Notes under the pieces: model-generated
Database searches by the model: none
What the model was told of the DNA's origin: nothing
What the model saw: only the letters and a program-made list of their open reading frames with translations
Source: an uncultured Gemmatimonadota bacterium
GTDB taxonomy: Bacteria; Gemmatimonadota; Gemmatimonadetes; Gemmatimonadales; Gemmatimonadaceae
Assembly (NCBI GenBank): GCA_902825965.1
Contig: CADEDA010000001.1
Coordinates: 62,001-126,000 of the forward strand
DNA length: 64,000 nt
Reading direction: 5' to 3'
Shown here: positions 16,801 through 26,359 of the stretch, one piece after another
Layout of the letters: each line of letters starts with the position of its first letter
How positions within the stretch are numbered: position 1 is the first letter of the stretch
Position numbers and translations under genes: made by a program

Positions 16801-19497
16801 TCAGCGCAGCGGCAGGCGTGCGATCAGCACGTCGCTGAGTGCCCGCGTATCGATCGGCGTGCCATCGGGGCGGAACGCCCGCGATTGGGTGTTGACGATG
16901 TAGAAGAGCGCGTCGCCGTCGAGCGCAGCCGTCGTGATGCCGTTGGCCTGCGGATGGTAGCGCTCGAGGATGTCGGCGCGCAGGACCGTGGTCGCGGACG
17001 CGTCGAGATCGAGCCGGACGATCCGTCCGGGATGCACGCCATTCTGCACGCCCACGAGGCCGCCCTCCCACCAGTAGAGGCCGTCGAAGCTGCCCAGCGG
17101 ATGCGAGCTGCGGTTGCCGAGCCGAGCGCTGCGTCCCGTCGCCAGGTCCACCCGCACGATGGCCTGTGACGCCGCCACGAACAAGGTGCTGCCGGCGGCG
17201 TCGAGGGCGATGCCGTTAGCCCCTGGTGCGCTGCCCGCCGGCAGGAACGGCCGCATCTGCTCGCTGCCGGTCACCGTGCGCCACACCGACCCATCCACGG
17301 TGTTGGTCGCGTAGGCGTCGCCCGCGGTGGTGACCACCAGGTCGTTGAACGCTCCCGGCGCGGACATGGTGAACCGCCCGCTGAGCCGCCCCGTGGCCAC
17401 ATCGTAGCGATGCAGTGCTCCGCCCGCGACCGTGGGGTCGCTGAACGCGCGCGGATCGTCCACCGCGGCCCACAGGGTGTGGTGCACCGTGTCCACCCGG
17501 ATCCCCACCACGACGCGTGCCGCACCAGGGCTGGCGACCTGCGCGAAATCCCGCACGGACCCGTCGCGATCGACGCGCACGATCTTCCCCTTGAAGCTGC
17601 CGAGGAACAGCGCGCGTGACGTTGGGTCGTACGCGATCCCCTCCGGATGCAGGTCGCGCTCGGCGACGCGATGTGCGATGCTGCTACGCACGATCGGCGG
17701 GTTGTCGGCGCGGATGCGCGCGACGATGCGCTGGTAGCTGCTGTCGTCGCGCCACTCGAGGAACAGGCGATGGAAGGACGGATCGAGTCCGCCCGGCAAC
17801 CGCGTGAGCGAATCGAGCCGCAACAGCGCCCCCGTGCGGTCTCCCGCGCGTCCGCGCTCGACGGCCCGCTCGAACACGGCGATGGGGTCGGGTGCGCTGC
17901 CCGCCTGGGCCAGCGACGCCAACACGTGCGCCACCACCGTGTCGGCGGCGATGGGCAGCGTCGCGTCCACCTCGATGCCGCTCACCTCGTTGCGCCCGTT
18001 GCGGCGGATGCGCGCGCAGTCGGGCATGGTGACCCGCATGCCGCTCTTGGCGAGCGTGAAGCCGATGCCACCGTTGGTGAATCCGCAGCCGGCGCCGTAG
18101 GTCCGCTGGCCCAGCACGGTGGCGCCGCCTTCGTCCTTGAGCAGTGCCACGAACTCCTCACTGGCGGAGGCCGTGTTGCGATCGACCAGCAGGAACAACG
18201 GCCCGCTCCACACGCCTTCCGTGTAGGCGAAGGATGCCGGACCGAAGAGCAGCGACGCCCCGGGCCGCGTGTGCATCGCGGTGGGAAGGTACTCGAGCAC
18301 ACCTGAGGTGAATCCACCGCTGGTGAGCTGCGTGCAGTGCACCGCCGCGGCGCCCGCCGTGAAGTATGCGCGCCGGTCGCAGGGCTCGCGCGTCATCGCG
18401 AGCTGCACGTCGGTGCGGAGGATCGCCGAGTCCAGCAGGGCGCGCCACGCCGCGGCGTCCGCGTCGAGCGCGGTGCCCGGTGCATCGCCCTGCCGAAGGC
18501 TGTCCCGCAGGCGCAGCAGCGCATCGCGTCGATCGATGAACTGCCGCTCGTGATGCGGGTGGCGCACCATCGCCGCCGTGTACGCGCGCAGCGGACGTGC
18601 GCTGAACTGCCGTGCCACGGCGGCCGTCCAGTTGGTGCCGCCGCCGTTCCCGGTGAGGTCCACCACCAGGGCCGTCGCACCGGCCTCGCGCACCCGGCCG
18701 ATCGCCGCGCGCACGTCGGCGAGCAACGCATTGGACACCGCGCGGCTCAGCGCGCGCGCGCAGCGTGTCGCGCAGTACCCCGCCGAATCGAGTGCGGCGA
18801 CGGCGGGCCACGCCGCCTCGCATTGTGCGACGAACCGATCGTAGCCGAGGGCGCCGATGCGGATCACACCGAGCGGACCGCCCGGGACGTCGATCCGCCC
18901 CGTGCGGAACGGCCCGTCGGCGGGCCCGAGCGCCCGGTAGCGCGGGTGCCGCGCGAGTGGCGACGACGACCGCTCGCTGCGGTAGCCGAGCGCGCCGCAG
19001 CCCTTCGATGCGCTGACCGTGACGGCCGGCGGCGTGTCGTCGGATGAGGCGCGCATGGCGCGCAGCCCGGCAAGGAGGGGCGATGGAGGGGCGGTGATGC
19101 GCAGGTGCCCATCACGGAACGCCGCGCCGAACGCCGTCAGCGCCGCGCGAGCCTCACGTTCGTTGCTCGCCTGTCGCAGCAGCGAGTCGGTTCGCGCGCG
19201 CAGGGCCACGGGATCGACCACTCCCTGCGCGACCTGCCACTCGAGATTGGCGTACCCGCGCGCGAGCGAGTCCTCGAGGGCGCGGAGGTCGTCGAGGAAT
19301 GGGGCAGGCTCGAAGGGCTGGGGGCGGGTGCGCCAGGCGGCGATCGCCAGGAGTGTCGCAACGAGGACGGCACTGCGCACGATCCGAGCGGGCACGACGG
19401 AGCTCCGGGCGATGGACGGACGAACGTGGTTGCGGACGCCGAGGGAGCCTACGGTGGAGGGCTTGGCGGGTTTCCCGGCGTGGCCGTCGGCGCGCAA
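16801..19497 (-). CDS. S41-family peptidase fused to an SMP-30-like beta-propeller
   Basis: The 898-residue frame has a membrane anchor or signal at about 40-56. A tail-specific-protease-like S41 domain follows: VVDLTGNGGGTNW (278-290) is the core strand region, and DRNTASASEEFVALL (439-453) holds the nucleophile serine (444 or 446), followed by GQRTYGAGCGF. No PDZ domain is obvious. From about 600 a six-bladed SMP-30/gluconolactonase-like propeller runs to the end (HPEGIAYDPTSRALFLGSFK, GANGIALDAAGSTLFVAAS). The first about 25 residues look non-coding, so the real start may be a GTG nearer residue 24. The protein should work in the periplasm; the propeller may bind a ligand or substrate. Confidence 0.8.
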   Translation of the reverse strand: MRADGHAGKPAKPSTVGSLGVRNHVRPSIARSSVVPARIVRSAVLVATLLAIAAWRTRPQPFEPAPFLDDLRALEDSLARGYANLEWQVAQGVVDPVALRARTDSLLRQASNEREARAALTAFGAAFRDGHLRITAPPSPLLAGLRAMRASSDDTPPAVTVSASKGCGALGYRSERSSSPLARHPRYRALGPADGPFRTGRIDVPGGPLGVIRIGALGYDRFVAQCEAAWPAVAALDSAGYCATRCARALSRAVSNALLADVRAAIGRVREAGATALVVDLTGNGGGTNWTAAVARQFSARPLRAYTAAMVRHPHHERQFIDRRDALLRLRDSLRQGDAPGTALDADAAAWRALLDSAILRTDVQLAMTREPCDRRAYFTAGAAAVHCTQLTSGGFTSGVLEYLPTAMHTRPGASLLFGPASFAYTEGVWSGPLFLLVDRNTASASEEFVALLKDEGGATVLGQRTYGAGCGFTNGGIGFTLAKSGMRVTMPDCARIRRNGRNEVSGIEVDATLPIAADTVVAHVLASLAQAGSAPDPIAVFERAVERGRAGDRTGALLRLDSLTRLPGGLDPSFHRLFLEWRDDSSYQRIVARIRADNPPIVRSSIAHRVAERDLHPEGIAYDPTSRALFLGSFKGKIVRVDRDGSVRDFAQVASPGAARVVVGIRVDTVHHTLWAAVDDPRAFSDPTVAGGALHRYDVATGRLSGRFTMSAPGAFNDLVVTTAGDAYATNTVDGSVWRTVTGSEQMRPFLPAGSAPGANGIALDAAGSTLFVAASQAIVRVDLATGRSARLGNRSSHPLGSFDGLYWWEGGLVGVQNGVHPGRIVRLDLDASATTVLRADILERYHPQANGITTAALDGDALFYIVNTQSRAFRPDGTPIDTRALSDVLIARLPLR

Positions 19498-19623
19498 CCC
19501 GGGATGAATACCGCGCCGTCCGGTCTCGGCGACTGTTGCCGGCCGGACGGACGTCAGCAGATCGCCGCGTCGAATCGAGAGAGAAGCAGGCGTCGCAGCC
19601 CGGCGGAATCGAACCCGGCGCGT

Positions 19624-20067
19624 CTACTCTTCGTCCACGCGGTCGCCGGCCGACCGATACGCGGCCAGCTCAACCGGTGTCAGCAACCGCGACGCGAGCC
19701 ATTCGCCCAGGGGCGGCGCATCCGACACGTGCGCGGCGAGGTCGCTGTTCAGCAACAGCGTCGCGGTGTCACGCACGAGCGCGGCCTTGGCGATGTGCCA
19801 GAGCAGGATGCTGTGCAGCCGCGCCTGTGGCGGGAACTCGAGTCCTTGCGTCCGCGCCACGCTCTTCAGGTAGCCGGCGATCTGAACGTCCGTCGCGTCC
19901 GCGGCGACCATGCCGAACACGTCCTCGGCGGCGCGCGCCAGCCAGACCTGATCCTCCGCAGCATGGCGCGCGAAGTAGAACTCGAGCGTGCGCTGCATGA
20001 GCGGCAGCGGCGAGGCGCCGCGGTCCACCCAGTTGCCCGCCTTCTTCGAGGTCAGCGAGTGTCGCAT
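19624..20067 (-). CDS. Hypothetical helical protein
   Basis: From the ATG at 20067 the product is 147 residues, mostly helical by composition, with no signal peptide. I recognise no family. The frame continues upstream to 20226, but that part is Arg/Gly/Ala-rich and unlike a protein. It is divergent from the DUF2306 gene. An LSKKAGNW-like start and an FYFARHAAEDQVWLARAAED segment are the clearest protein-like stretches. Confidence 0.55.
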   Translation of the reverse strand: MRHSLTSKKAGNWVDRGASPLPLMQRTLEFYFARHAAEDQVWLARAAEDVFGMVAADATDVQIAGYLKSVARTQGLEFPPQARLHSILLWHIAKAALVRDTATLLLNSDLAAHVSDAPPLGEWLASRLLTPVELAAYRSAGDRVDEE

Positions 20068-20219
20068 GCGAATGGAGTGTGAGAGGTGCGCGAGCCCGTC
20101 CGCGTCGCACCGGCGCTGGCCACATCGGCCAGAGGCAAGATGGACGGGGGACCGCCCCTGCGCCACCGCGGGCGCGGAGCCGTTGAATCCCGCCTCGCGG
20201 CGCCGCGTAGTACCAGCGC

Positions 20220-20753
20220 ATGACACCCATCGGCACCATCCACTTCGCGGCGTCGCTGGTCTCCATCGCTCTCGGCGCAGCGGTCCTCGCGCAGGGCCCG
20301 AAGGGCGGGCCTCGGCACCGCCAGCTCGGCTGGGCCTACGTGATCGCCATGCTGACCGTCAACACCACCGCGTTCATGCTCTACGGGCTGTTCGGCGGAT
20401 TCGGGCCGTTCCACGTCGCAGCGATCATCAGCGTGGCGGGAATCGTCGCCGGCACGCGCGCCGCCCGGAGCGCGCGACACGCACGCCGCGCGCACCAGAC
20501 GTTCCGACGGGCGAACCGCGTCGAGGTGCACTTCTGGTGGATGACCTTCTCGTACGTGGGTCTCGTCGCGGCGCTCGCCTCCGAGGCGATCACCCGACTG
20601 CCGGCCACCCGGGCGACGGGAGGCGGCGCGGGCGCGATGTTCGGAGCGGCGGTGGGTGGAGCCACCGCGCTGATCTTCGCCGTCGGGAGCTACCTGATCG
20701 TCACCCGTCGCGCGCGGGCGCTGGAGCCGTTCCGCGCGGACCGGACACCCTGA
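20220..20753 (+). CDS. DUF2306 multipass membrane protein
   Basis: This 177-residue protein has four membrane segments and matches the DUF2306 family: HFAASLVSIALGAAVLAQGP, then HRQLGWAYVIAMLTVNTTAF, and a later VEVHFWWMTFSYVGLVAALA. The conserved His (HRQLG and VHFWWM) are typical of this family and might bind a cofactor, but no function is established. It is transcribed alone and converges on the ADOP permease gene 27 nt away. Confidence 0.8.
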   Translation: MTPIGTIHFAASLVSIALGAAVLAQGPKGGPRHRQLGWAYVIAMLTVNTTAFMLYGLFGGFGPFHVAAIISVAGIVAGTRAARSARHARRAHQTFRRANRVEVHFWWMTFSYVGLVAALASEAITRLPATRATGGGAGAMFGAAVGGATALIFAVGSYLIVTRRARALEPFRADRTP

Positions 20754-20780
20754 GCCTCTCCCGGCCGACGATCCGCCGCA

Positions 20781-23303
20781 CTACTCCGCACGGAGCGTCT
20801 TCCCCGGGTCCACCAGCGCTGCCCGCCGCGACGGGATCCACGTCGCGATCGCCGCAACCACCAGCAACAGTGCCGCGACCACCGCACCGATCCGCAGCGG
20901 CAGCGTCGCGGGCATCCGCATCTCGCCCTGCGCGATCAACAGCTGCAACGCCGCGATCGTGACCGGCAAGCCGATCACCAAGCCGATCGTGGCCGACCTC
21001 ATCCCCGAGGCGAGGAACATCCGGGCCACCCGCATCGGCTCGGCGCCCAGCGCGATCCGGATCCCGATCTCGCGTGTGCGCTGCCGCACCGCGAGCGCCA
21101 CCACACCGTAGAGCCCGAGCGAGGCGAGGGCGAGCGCGATCGCCGCGCCAAGTGCCGCGAGCAGCGAGATGCGCAGCGTCACGCGACGCTCCTGCTCGTC
21201 CACTTGCTGCAGGGTTTGGATGGAACTCAGCGGCAGCTGCGGTGCCTCCGCGATCGCAAAGCGCTGCAGGCCGGGGAGATGGCCGGCGGCCGGGCCGCGC
21301 GTGCGGATCAACAGGCGGTTCTTCTGCCAGGCCTTTCCGTAGGCCGTGTAGACCCGGTACGGGATGCCCGAGCGCGAGGCGGCGCCTGCCCATTGCATCC
21401 CCGGCACCGTCACACGCGAGTCGTACACCCCGACCACGCGCATGGCGATGGAATCCTGCGTGCTGCCGCGCAGCGACGGCGACGAGAGCAGTTGCCCCAC
21501 CGGGTTCCGCTCACCGAACAGCGCCTGCGCGAGGTCCACGCCGATGACGACGGGACGCTCGCTCGAGACGGTGTCGGCGAGCATGACGTCGCGGCCGAGC
21601 ACGATGGGCACGTCGAGCAACGCGAACCAGCCCGGCGCGGCGCCTTCGAGGTGCAACTCCGTCGGCACCGTGTCCCCGTCGGCGATGCGCCGCTCGCGAT
21701 CCTGCACGTGGACACCGCGCACCTCGATCGCAGCGGGTGCCGGCACGACGCTGAGGACCTCCGGTCGCGCCGCGATGCGCGGAACCAGGCTCTCCACGAG
21801 TTGGGGCCCGAGTGCGGCCTGCCGAGGGTCGAGGTTGGGGCGGAACACCGCGCCGATCACCTCGCGACTCGTCGTGGTCGCCATCGGCCGGTACTCAGCC
21901 GTCACCATCTGCAGCAACACCAGCAGCATCACGAGCAGGGGCTGCGAGAGCGCGATCTGCGCGACCACCAGCGCACGCTGCAGCCGCGACCTGCGCGTGG
22001 CCCCCTGCCCCGAGTCGCGGATCGCACCGGCCACACCATGCGCGTGGCCGGTCGCGTGGAGCGCGGGCGAGAGACCGAAGAGGATCCCCGTCGCCACCGC
22101 CAGCGCGAAGACGAACCCGAAGGTCCCCAGATCCGGCGTGAGGTTCATCCCGTTCACGTCCGAGGCCGTGATCATCGACAGCAGCCAGAAGGCGACGATC
22201 GCCCCGCCCGTCGCCCCCGCCACCGAGATGATCGTGGACTCGGTGACGAGCTGCCGCACGATCCGGAATCGTGACGCGCCGAGCGCGAGCCGCACCGCGA
22301 TCTCCTGCCGCCGAGCCACCGCCGCGGCGACCATCAGCGAGCTGACGTTCATCCACCCGACCAACAGGATGAGCAGGCCGAGTGCACCGATGAGCGTGAA
22401 GGTCATGATGACCTCGACGCCGGCGTCCCAGGGTGGCACGGCCCCCAAGTGCCGCACCTCGGCCATCCGCGTCATCCCCACGCGTTGGGCCGAGTCGGGC
22501 AGTGTGGCGATCGCGACCTGCTGGGCGACCGCGCTGGCCTGCGCGAAGCCTGCGCCCGGTGCGAGCCGTGCGAAGACGCTGAGGACGGGTTCGTCGTCCA
22601 TCCAGCGCGCCGGCGACCCGATGAGATCACTGCGCGCGCTCATCGGCATGAAGAGCAGCGGTTCGACGTCATCGCGGGTCGCTCCGCGGAAGCGCCGAGG
22701 CGCGATGCCGACGATCTCGACCGGGACCTTGTTCACCAGCAGCCGTTTGCCCAGTGCCAGCTCCGCCGAGCCGAACATCTGCTCGGCGTGGAACTCCGCC
22801 ATCACGGCGGTGAGGTCGGGCGTGTAGTCTGCGACGCCTTCGGTGGCCGGCCGCAGGTCGCGGCCACGGTTGATCGGGACACCGAGCGTCGTGAAGAAGT
22901 TCGGGGTGACGAAGGTGACGGGCGCGTTCTGTGCTCCTGCGCTGTCCCCACCGGCGATGATCGCGTACTCCTCGAGCCACGCGGCGACCGAAGCGAAGGT
23001 CTCGCGGCGTTCGGCCAGCCGCTTGAGCTGGGTTCCGGTGAGATCGACCAGGTCCCAGCGTGCGGTTGGCGTGGGCCGTTCCTGCATCCACACGAGGGCA
23101 TGGGCCGGATCGTCGGGGACACGCGCGGCCGGCCGCAGGAAGCGGCCCTGGAAGACCGAGAAGATGAGGATGTTCGCGCCGGTCGCGAGCGTGAGCACGG
23201 CGACGATGATCGCGGTGGTCGCCTTGTGGCGCGCGAAGTAGCGGAGGGCGAATCGGGCATCGCCCGCGAGCGAGGTGAGGAGCGCGGCGAGGTGCGGCGG
23301 CAT
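20781..23303 (-). CDS. ADOP-type (MacB/FtsX-like duplicated) ABC permease
   Basis: The 840-residue protein has the duplicated MacB layout: an N-terminal helix (TTAIIVAVLTLATGANILIF), a periplasmic core domain, three helices (about 285-400, with GWMNVSSLMVAAAVARRQEI), a second periplasmic domain (about 440-700) and a final three-helix FtsX block (VVALAVRQRTREIGIRIALG; end PSRRAALVDPGKTLRAE). The LVDPGKTLR ending is typical of Acidobacterial-type duplicated orphan permeases. As usual for that family, no ATPase gene is adjacent. These proteins are thought to couple an ABC ATPase to periplasmic mechanical work or efflux; the substrate is unknown. Confidence 0.9.
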   Translation of the reverse strand: MPPHLAALLTSLAGDARFALRYFARHKATTAIIVAVLTLATGANILIFSVFQGRFLRPAARVPDDPAHALVWMQERPTPTARWDLVDLTGTQLKRLAERRETFASVAAWLEEYAIIAGGDSAGAQNAPVTFVTPNFFTTLGVPINRGRDLRPATEGVADYTPDLTAVMAEFHAEQMFGSAELALGKRLLVNKVPVEIVGIAPRRFRGATRDDVEPLLFMPMSARSDLIGSPARWMDDEPVLSVFARLAPGAGFAQASAVAQQVAIATLPDSAQRVGMTRMAEVRHLGAVPPWDAGVEVIMTFTLIGALGLLILLVGWMNVSSLMVAAAVARRQEIAVRLALGASRFRIVRQLVTESTIISVAGATGGAIVAFWLLSMITASDVNGMNLTPDLGTFGFVFALAVATGILFGLSPALHATGHAHGVAGAIRDSGQGATRRSRLQRALVVAQIALSQPLLVMLLVLLQMVTAEYRPMATTTSREVIGAVFRPNLDPRQAALGPQLVESLVPRIAARPEVLSVVPAPAAIEVRGVHVQDRERRIADGDTVPTELHLEGAAPGWFALLDVPIVLGRDVMLADTVSSERPVVIGVDLAQALFGERNPVGQLLSSPSLRGSTQDSIAMRVVGVYDSRVTVPGMQWAGAASRSGIPYRVYTAYGKAWQKNRLLIRTRGPAAGHLPGLQRFAIAEAPQLPLSSIQTLQQVDEQERRVTLRISLLAALGAAIALALASLGLYGVVALAVRQRTREIGIRIALGAEPMRVARMFLASGMRSATIGLVIGLPVTIAALQLLIAQGEMRMPATLPLRIGAVVAALLLVVAAIATWIPSRRAALVDPGKTLRAE

Positions 23304-23360
23304 ACGGGGGAGACGGGAATGCGGACTGGGGGGTTTCAGCGCAGCGCCCGCAGCAGACCC

Positions 23361-23975
23361 CTACCGGACCTCGGCCATCATCATCCCGCAGCGTCCCGCG
23401 ACCGCCCAACTCACTGGCGCCATCCCTCGCCGCACCCCCACAACCGTGGCCCCGTCCCGCCCCGGCCACACCTCAACCGCCGCACGATGGTCCCACGGTC
23501 CCCAGAACCGCACCGTGGTGCTCGGGTGCCCGAGCTGGAGCACTTCCCCCGTCGCATCCACGGCCCGCACCGTCACCGCAACGCTGTCGCCGACCTGCAG
23601 CAGGAGCGACGACGGCGTGAGCGTCACCTCCGTTCGCGGCGCGAGCACGTCCACCGTCGCGCTGTCGAGGAATCCCTCGGCCAGCACCCAGACCGTCGTC
23701 TGGCCCGGTGACCGTGCAACCAGGACCCCGCGGCGCGAGACGGTCGCGACCTGCGGCGCGCTGCTATGCCAATCGAACTCGGTGGCTCGCTCCGACGACG
23801 TGTACGCGACCGCCGGCCACCCGTCGCGCAGCGTCTGGGCGATCACCTGCACCGAGTCGCCCACGGCGATCGGCGCGCACGCGATGTCGTTCACGAGGTC
23901 CACTGCGATGATGTCGCCACAGGCGTTCAGCGCCGCCATGGCGCAGCATGCGAGCAGAGCGCGCTGGGTCCTCAT
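23361..23975 (-). CDS. Lipoprotein with BIG2-like Ig domain
   Basis: Starting at the ATG at 23975 the product is 204 residues with a lipobox ending in NAC (ALNACGDIIAVD). The body is Ig-like: WHSSAPQVATVSRRGVLVAR is the classic BIG2 strand pair, and a second partial domain follows (TPSSLLLQVGDSVAVTVRAV). It is probably a surface or periplasmic lipoprotein. It starts head-to-head with the dipeptidase gene at 24077; the longer open frame overlapping that gene is judged spurious. Confidence 0.75.
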   Translation of the reverse strand: MRTQRALLACCAMAALNACGDIIAVDLVNDIACAPIAVGDSVQVIAQTLRDGWPAVAYTSSERATEFDWHSSAPQVATVSRRGVLVARSPGQTTVWVLAEGFLDSATVDVLAPRTEVTLTPSSLLLQVGDSVAVTVRAVDATGEVLQLGHPSTTVRFWGPWDHRAAVEVWPGRDGATVVGVRRGMAPVSWAVAGRCGMMMAEVR

Positions 23976-24076
23976 GCGGAGGAAGATAGGCAGCCGGCCG
24001 CGGGACTGCATCAGCGCGCGGCGCGACACCCCTCCCTGCATCGCCCTCCCCTCCGCCCTGAAGTAGCTTCTCCCGC

Positions 24077-25324
24077 ATGGCCTCCCCCCGCCGCGCCCTC
24101 TTCCTCGCCGTCCCCATCCTCCTCCTCGTCGGCGCACTGGTCGTCCTTCCCAAGGTCGTCGCCGACCGCATGAATCGGCTCGACGACTCCCAGGCGATCC
24201 CCGTCAGCACCCGTGCGGCCGCGCTCCACGCCACCCTTCGCGTCGCCGACCTGCACGACGACCTCCTGCTCTGGGACCGCGCCATCCTCCCTCGCGGGAG
24301 CTCCGGCCATACCGACGTCGCGCGGCTCGCGGCGGGACGCGTGGCGGTGCAGGTCTTCAGTACCGTCACCAAGACGCCGAAGAACCAGAACTACGACAGC
24401 AACTCCGACGCGACCGACAACATCACACTCATGGCGCTGGCGTCGCGCTGGCCGCCGCGCACGTACGGGTCACTGCTCGCACGGGCACTGCACCAGGCTG
24501 CCAAGCTCGAGCGCGCGGCAGCCCGCAGCGAGGGCGCGCTCGTCGTCGTCCGCTCGCGCGCGGAGCTCGCCGCCACCCTCGATCGGACCTGGGCGCTTCC
24601 CGCCACCGGCGACGGTGCATCGCACGAGGGACCACGTCCGGTCATCGGTCTGCTCAGCACCGAAGGACTGCATGCCATCGAAGGCCGCCTTGAGTACCTC
24701 GACACATTGCACGCCCACGGCTTCCGAATGGCCGGACTCGCCCACTTCTTCGACAACGAGGTCGCGGGCTCGGCGCATGGCGTCGCCAAGGGTGGACTCA
24801 GCGAACTCGGGCGTCAGGTCGTCCGGCGCATGGAGGCGCTGGGCATGATCGTCGACCTCGCCCACAGCTCGCGCGCGGCATTTGACGACGCGCTCGCGCT
24901 CGCCTCCCGGCCGGTGGTGGTGTCGCACACGGGAGTGCAGGCGGTCTGCGGTGGCCCGCGGAACCTCAGCGATGCACAGTTGCGGGCCCTGGCGCGCAAC
25001 GGCGCCCTCGTCGGCATCGGCTTCTGGGATGGCGCGATCTGCTCCCGGGCACCACGGGCCGTCGCCGCATCCATCGCACACGCGGTGCGCATCGTCGGCA
25101 TCGACCACGTCGCACTCGGCTCCGACTGGGACGGCGCGACCACGGTCGCGATCGCCGGCGACGGCGTCGCGCAGGTCACCCAGGCGCTGCTCGACATCGG
25201 GTTCACCGACGCGCAGGTGCGTGCGGTGATGGGCGAGAACCTGATCCGCTTCCTGCTCGCCAACCTCACCGACCGCGAGACGCCTACCGCAGCGCGACCG
25301 TTGCCGATGGTCGCGCCGCTGTGA
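24077..25324 (+). CDS. Membrane dipeptidase (peptidase family M19)
   Basis: The 415-residue protein has an N-terminal hydrophobic anchor (FLAVPILLLVGALVVLP) and an M19 renal-dipeptidase fold. The zinc ligands are visible: HxD in ADLHDDLLLWD, the bridging Glu in LLSTEGLHAIEG, then His in DLAHSS and His in VVSHTG. RNLSD and GSDWDG complete the family pattern. It hydrolyses dipeptides, including D-amino-acid or beta-lactam-like ones, at the outer face of the inner membrane. Its last 41 nt overlap the convergent DUF6702 gene. Confidence 0.93.
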   Translation: MASPRRALFLAVPILLLVGALVVLPKVVADRMNRLDDSQAIPVSTRAAALHATLRVADLHDDLLLWDRAILPRGSSGHTDVARLAAGRVAVQVFSTVTKTPKNQNYDSNSDATDNITLMALASRWPPRTYGSLLARALHQAAKLERAAARSEGALVVVRSRAELAATLDRTWALPATGDGASHEGPRPVIGLLSTEGLHAIEGRLEYLDTLHAHGFRMAGLAHFFDNEVAGSAHGVAKGGLSELGRQVVRRMEALGMIVDLAHSSRAAFDDALALASRPVVVSHTGVQAVCGGPRNLSDAQLRALARNGALVGIGFWDGAICSRAPRAVAASIAHAVRIVGIDHVALGSDWDGATTVAIAGDGVAQVTQALLDIGFTDAQVRAVMGENLIRFLLANLTDRETPTAARPLPMVAPL

Positions 25325-25778
25325 GGATCACCGTGCGGCGGCGGCCGGCGGCCTCGAGCCGCAGGATGTTGACCTGGTCGGCATGGCGGTCCATGAGCAG
25401 CGTGAAGCGCACCTGTAGCGCGGTCGCCAGCGAGACACCCACCGCCCGGTAGCACAGGCGGTACGCTTCGCCCAACCGCGCGACGCCGCAGCGCGTGAAG
25501 CGCCACGCCGACCCCGGTCCACTCTGCACGCGCGTGCGGCTGCGCACGTAGGCGTCCAGTGCATCGAGCCCCACCGAGGAGTCCTCCGGCGTCGGGGCAC
25601 GCACGTGCGCCGCCACCGACGCCGCCAGGTCATCGGCGAACACCCTGATGTACAACTCGGCCGTGTCACGGCGGACGCGCAGTTCGGAGGCCGAGCTGTG
25701 GATCTCGTGCCGACGCGCCGCGCTCAGGCCGAGCACGGCAGCCAGCACGAGCAGCAGCCGCGCACGCGTCACGGCCAT
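25284..25778 (-). CDS. DUF6702-family exported protein
   Basis: The 164-residue product from the ATG at 25778 has a signal peptide (RARLLLVLAAVLGLSAA). A beta-rich DUF6702-like body follows: HEIHSSASELRVRRDTAELY is the typical opening, where these small secreted proteins begin with a conserved His just after the signal peptide. The start overlaps the HupE-like gene by 10 nt, so it is the last gene of the sigK-to-HupE run. The tail overlaps the M19 gene by 41 nt in antisense. DUF6702 has no known activity; pairing with HupE-like permeases suggests a periplasmic partner role. Confidence 0.7.
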   Translation of the reverse strand: MAVTRARLLLVLAAVLGLSAARRHEIHSSASELRVRRDTAELYIRVFADDLAASVAAHVRAPTPEDSSVGLDALDAYVRSRTRVQSGPGSAWRFTRCGVARLGEAYRLCYRAVGVSLATALQVRFTLLMDRHADQVNILRLEAAGRRRTVILTAARPSATVALR

Positions 25779-26359
25779 CGTTGCACGGCCCACGCCGTCG
25801 ACACCAGCAGCACGGCGGCCGAGACGGTGCGGATGCGCCAGGTGAGCACGGTCACCGGTGACCCGCGACGCCGTGTTGCCATGGCGTCGATCCCCGCGAA
25901 CACGAACGCCGCGACGGCGAGGATCGCGAGCTGCCCCAGCTCGACACCGAGGTTGAAGCCGAGCAGCGGCACGAGGATGGCGTCACCGAGGAGTTCGCGC
26001 AGGTAGCCGGCGAACCCCGCCCCGTGCACGAGGCCGAACAGCAACGTCAACAGCGGACGCAGCGCGGGCGCCGCGTCCGCGCGGGCGCCGCGCCACAGGT
26101 TCTCGGCTGCCGTGATGACGATGGTGACGGGGATGAGGAACTCGATCCACGCCGCTGGCGGCGTGACCCAGCCGAGCACGGCGGCCGCCAGCGTGAGCGA
26201 GTGCCCGAGCGTGAAGGCGGAGACCACGACCAGCGCGGCGCGCCAGTCACGCGGCCGGTAGATCACGCCGAGGACGAGGAGGAACAGCAGGTGGTCGGCA
26301 GCGGCGAAGTCGGCGATGTGCCGGAAGCCGAGCGTGAGGTATGCGGCGAGGTCACTCAT
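25769..26359 (-). CDS. HupE/UreJ_2-type membrane protein
   Basis: From the ATG at 26359 it is 196 residues with about six membrane helices. The family hallmark GFRHIxxxxDHLLFLL is present as GFRHIADFAAADHLLFLL, with two extra residues between the His and the DH pair compared with the form I recall. The second hallmark is FGLVHGAGFAGYL. HupE/UreJ proteins are treated as nickel/cobalt-type permeases, but the HupE_UreJ_2 branch seen beside exported proteins has no proven substrate. It overlaps the TPR gene by 8 nt and the DUF6702 gene by 10 nt. Confidence 0.85.
   Translation of the reverse strand: MSDLAAYLTLGFRHIADFAAADHLLFLLVLGVIYRPRDWRAALVVVSAFTLGHSLTLAAAVLGWVTPPAAWIEFLIPVTIVITAAENLWRGARADAAPALRPLLTLLFGLVHGAGFAGYLRELLGDAILVPLLGFNLGVELGQLAILAVAAFVFAGIDAMATRRRGSPVTVLTWRIRTVSAAVLLVSTAWAVQRWP

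Noticed and set aside
19600..19620. tRNA T-loop-like GGTTCGATTCC on the minus strand
   Set aside because: The flanking bases do not form a T stem, and the 5' side is the coding end of a protein gene; no acceptor, D or anticodon arms.
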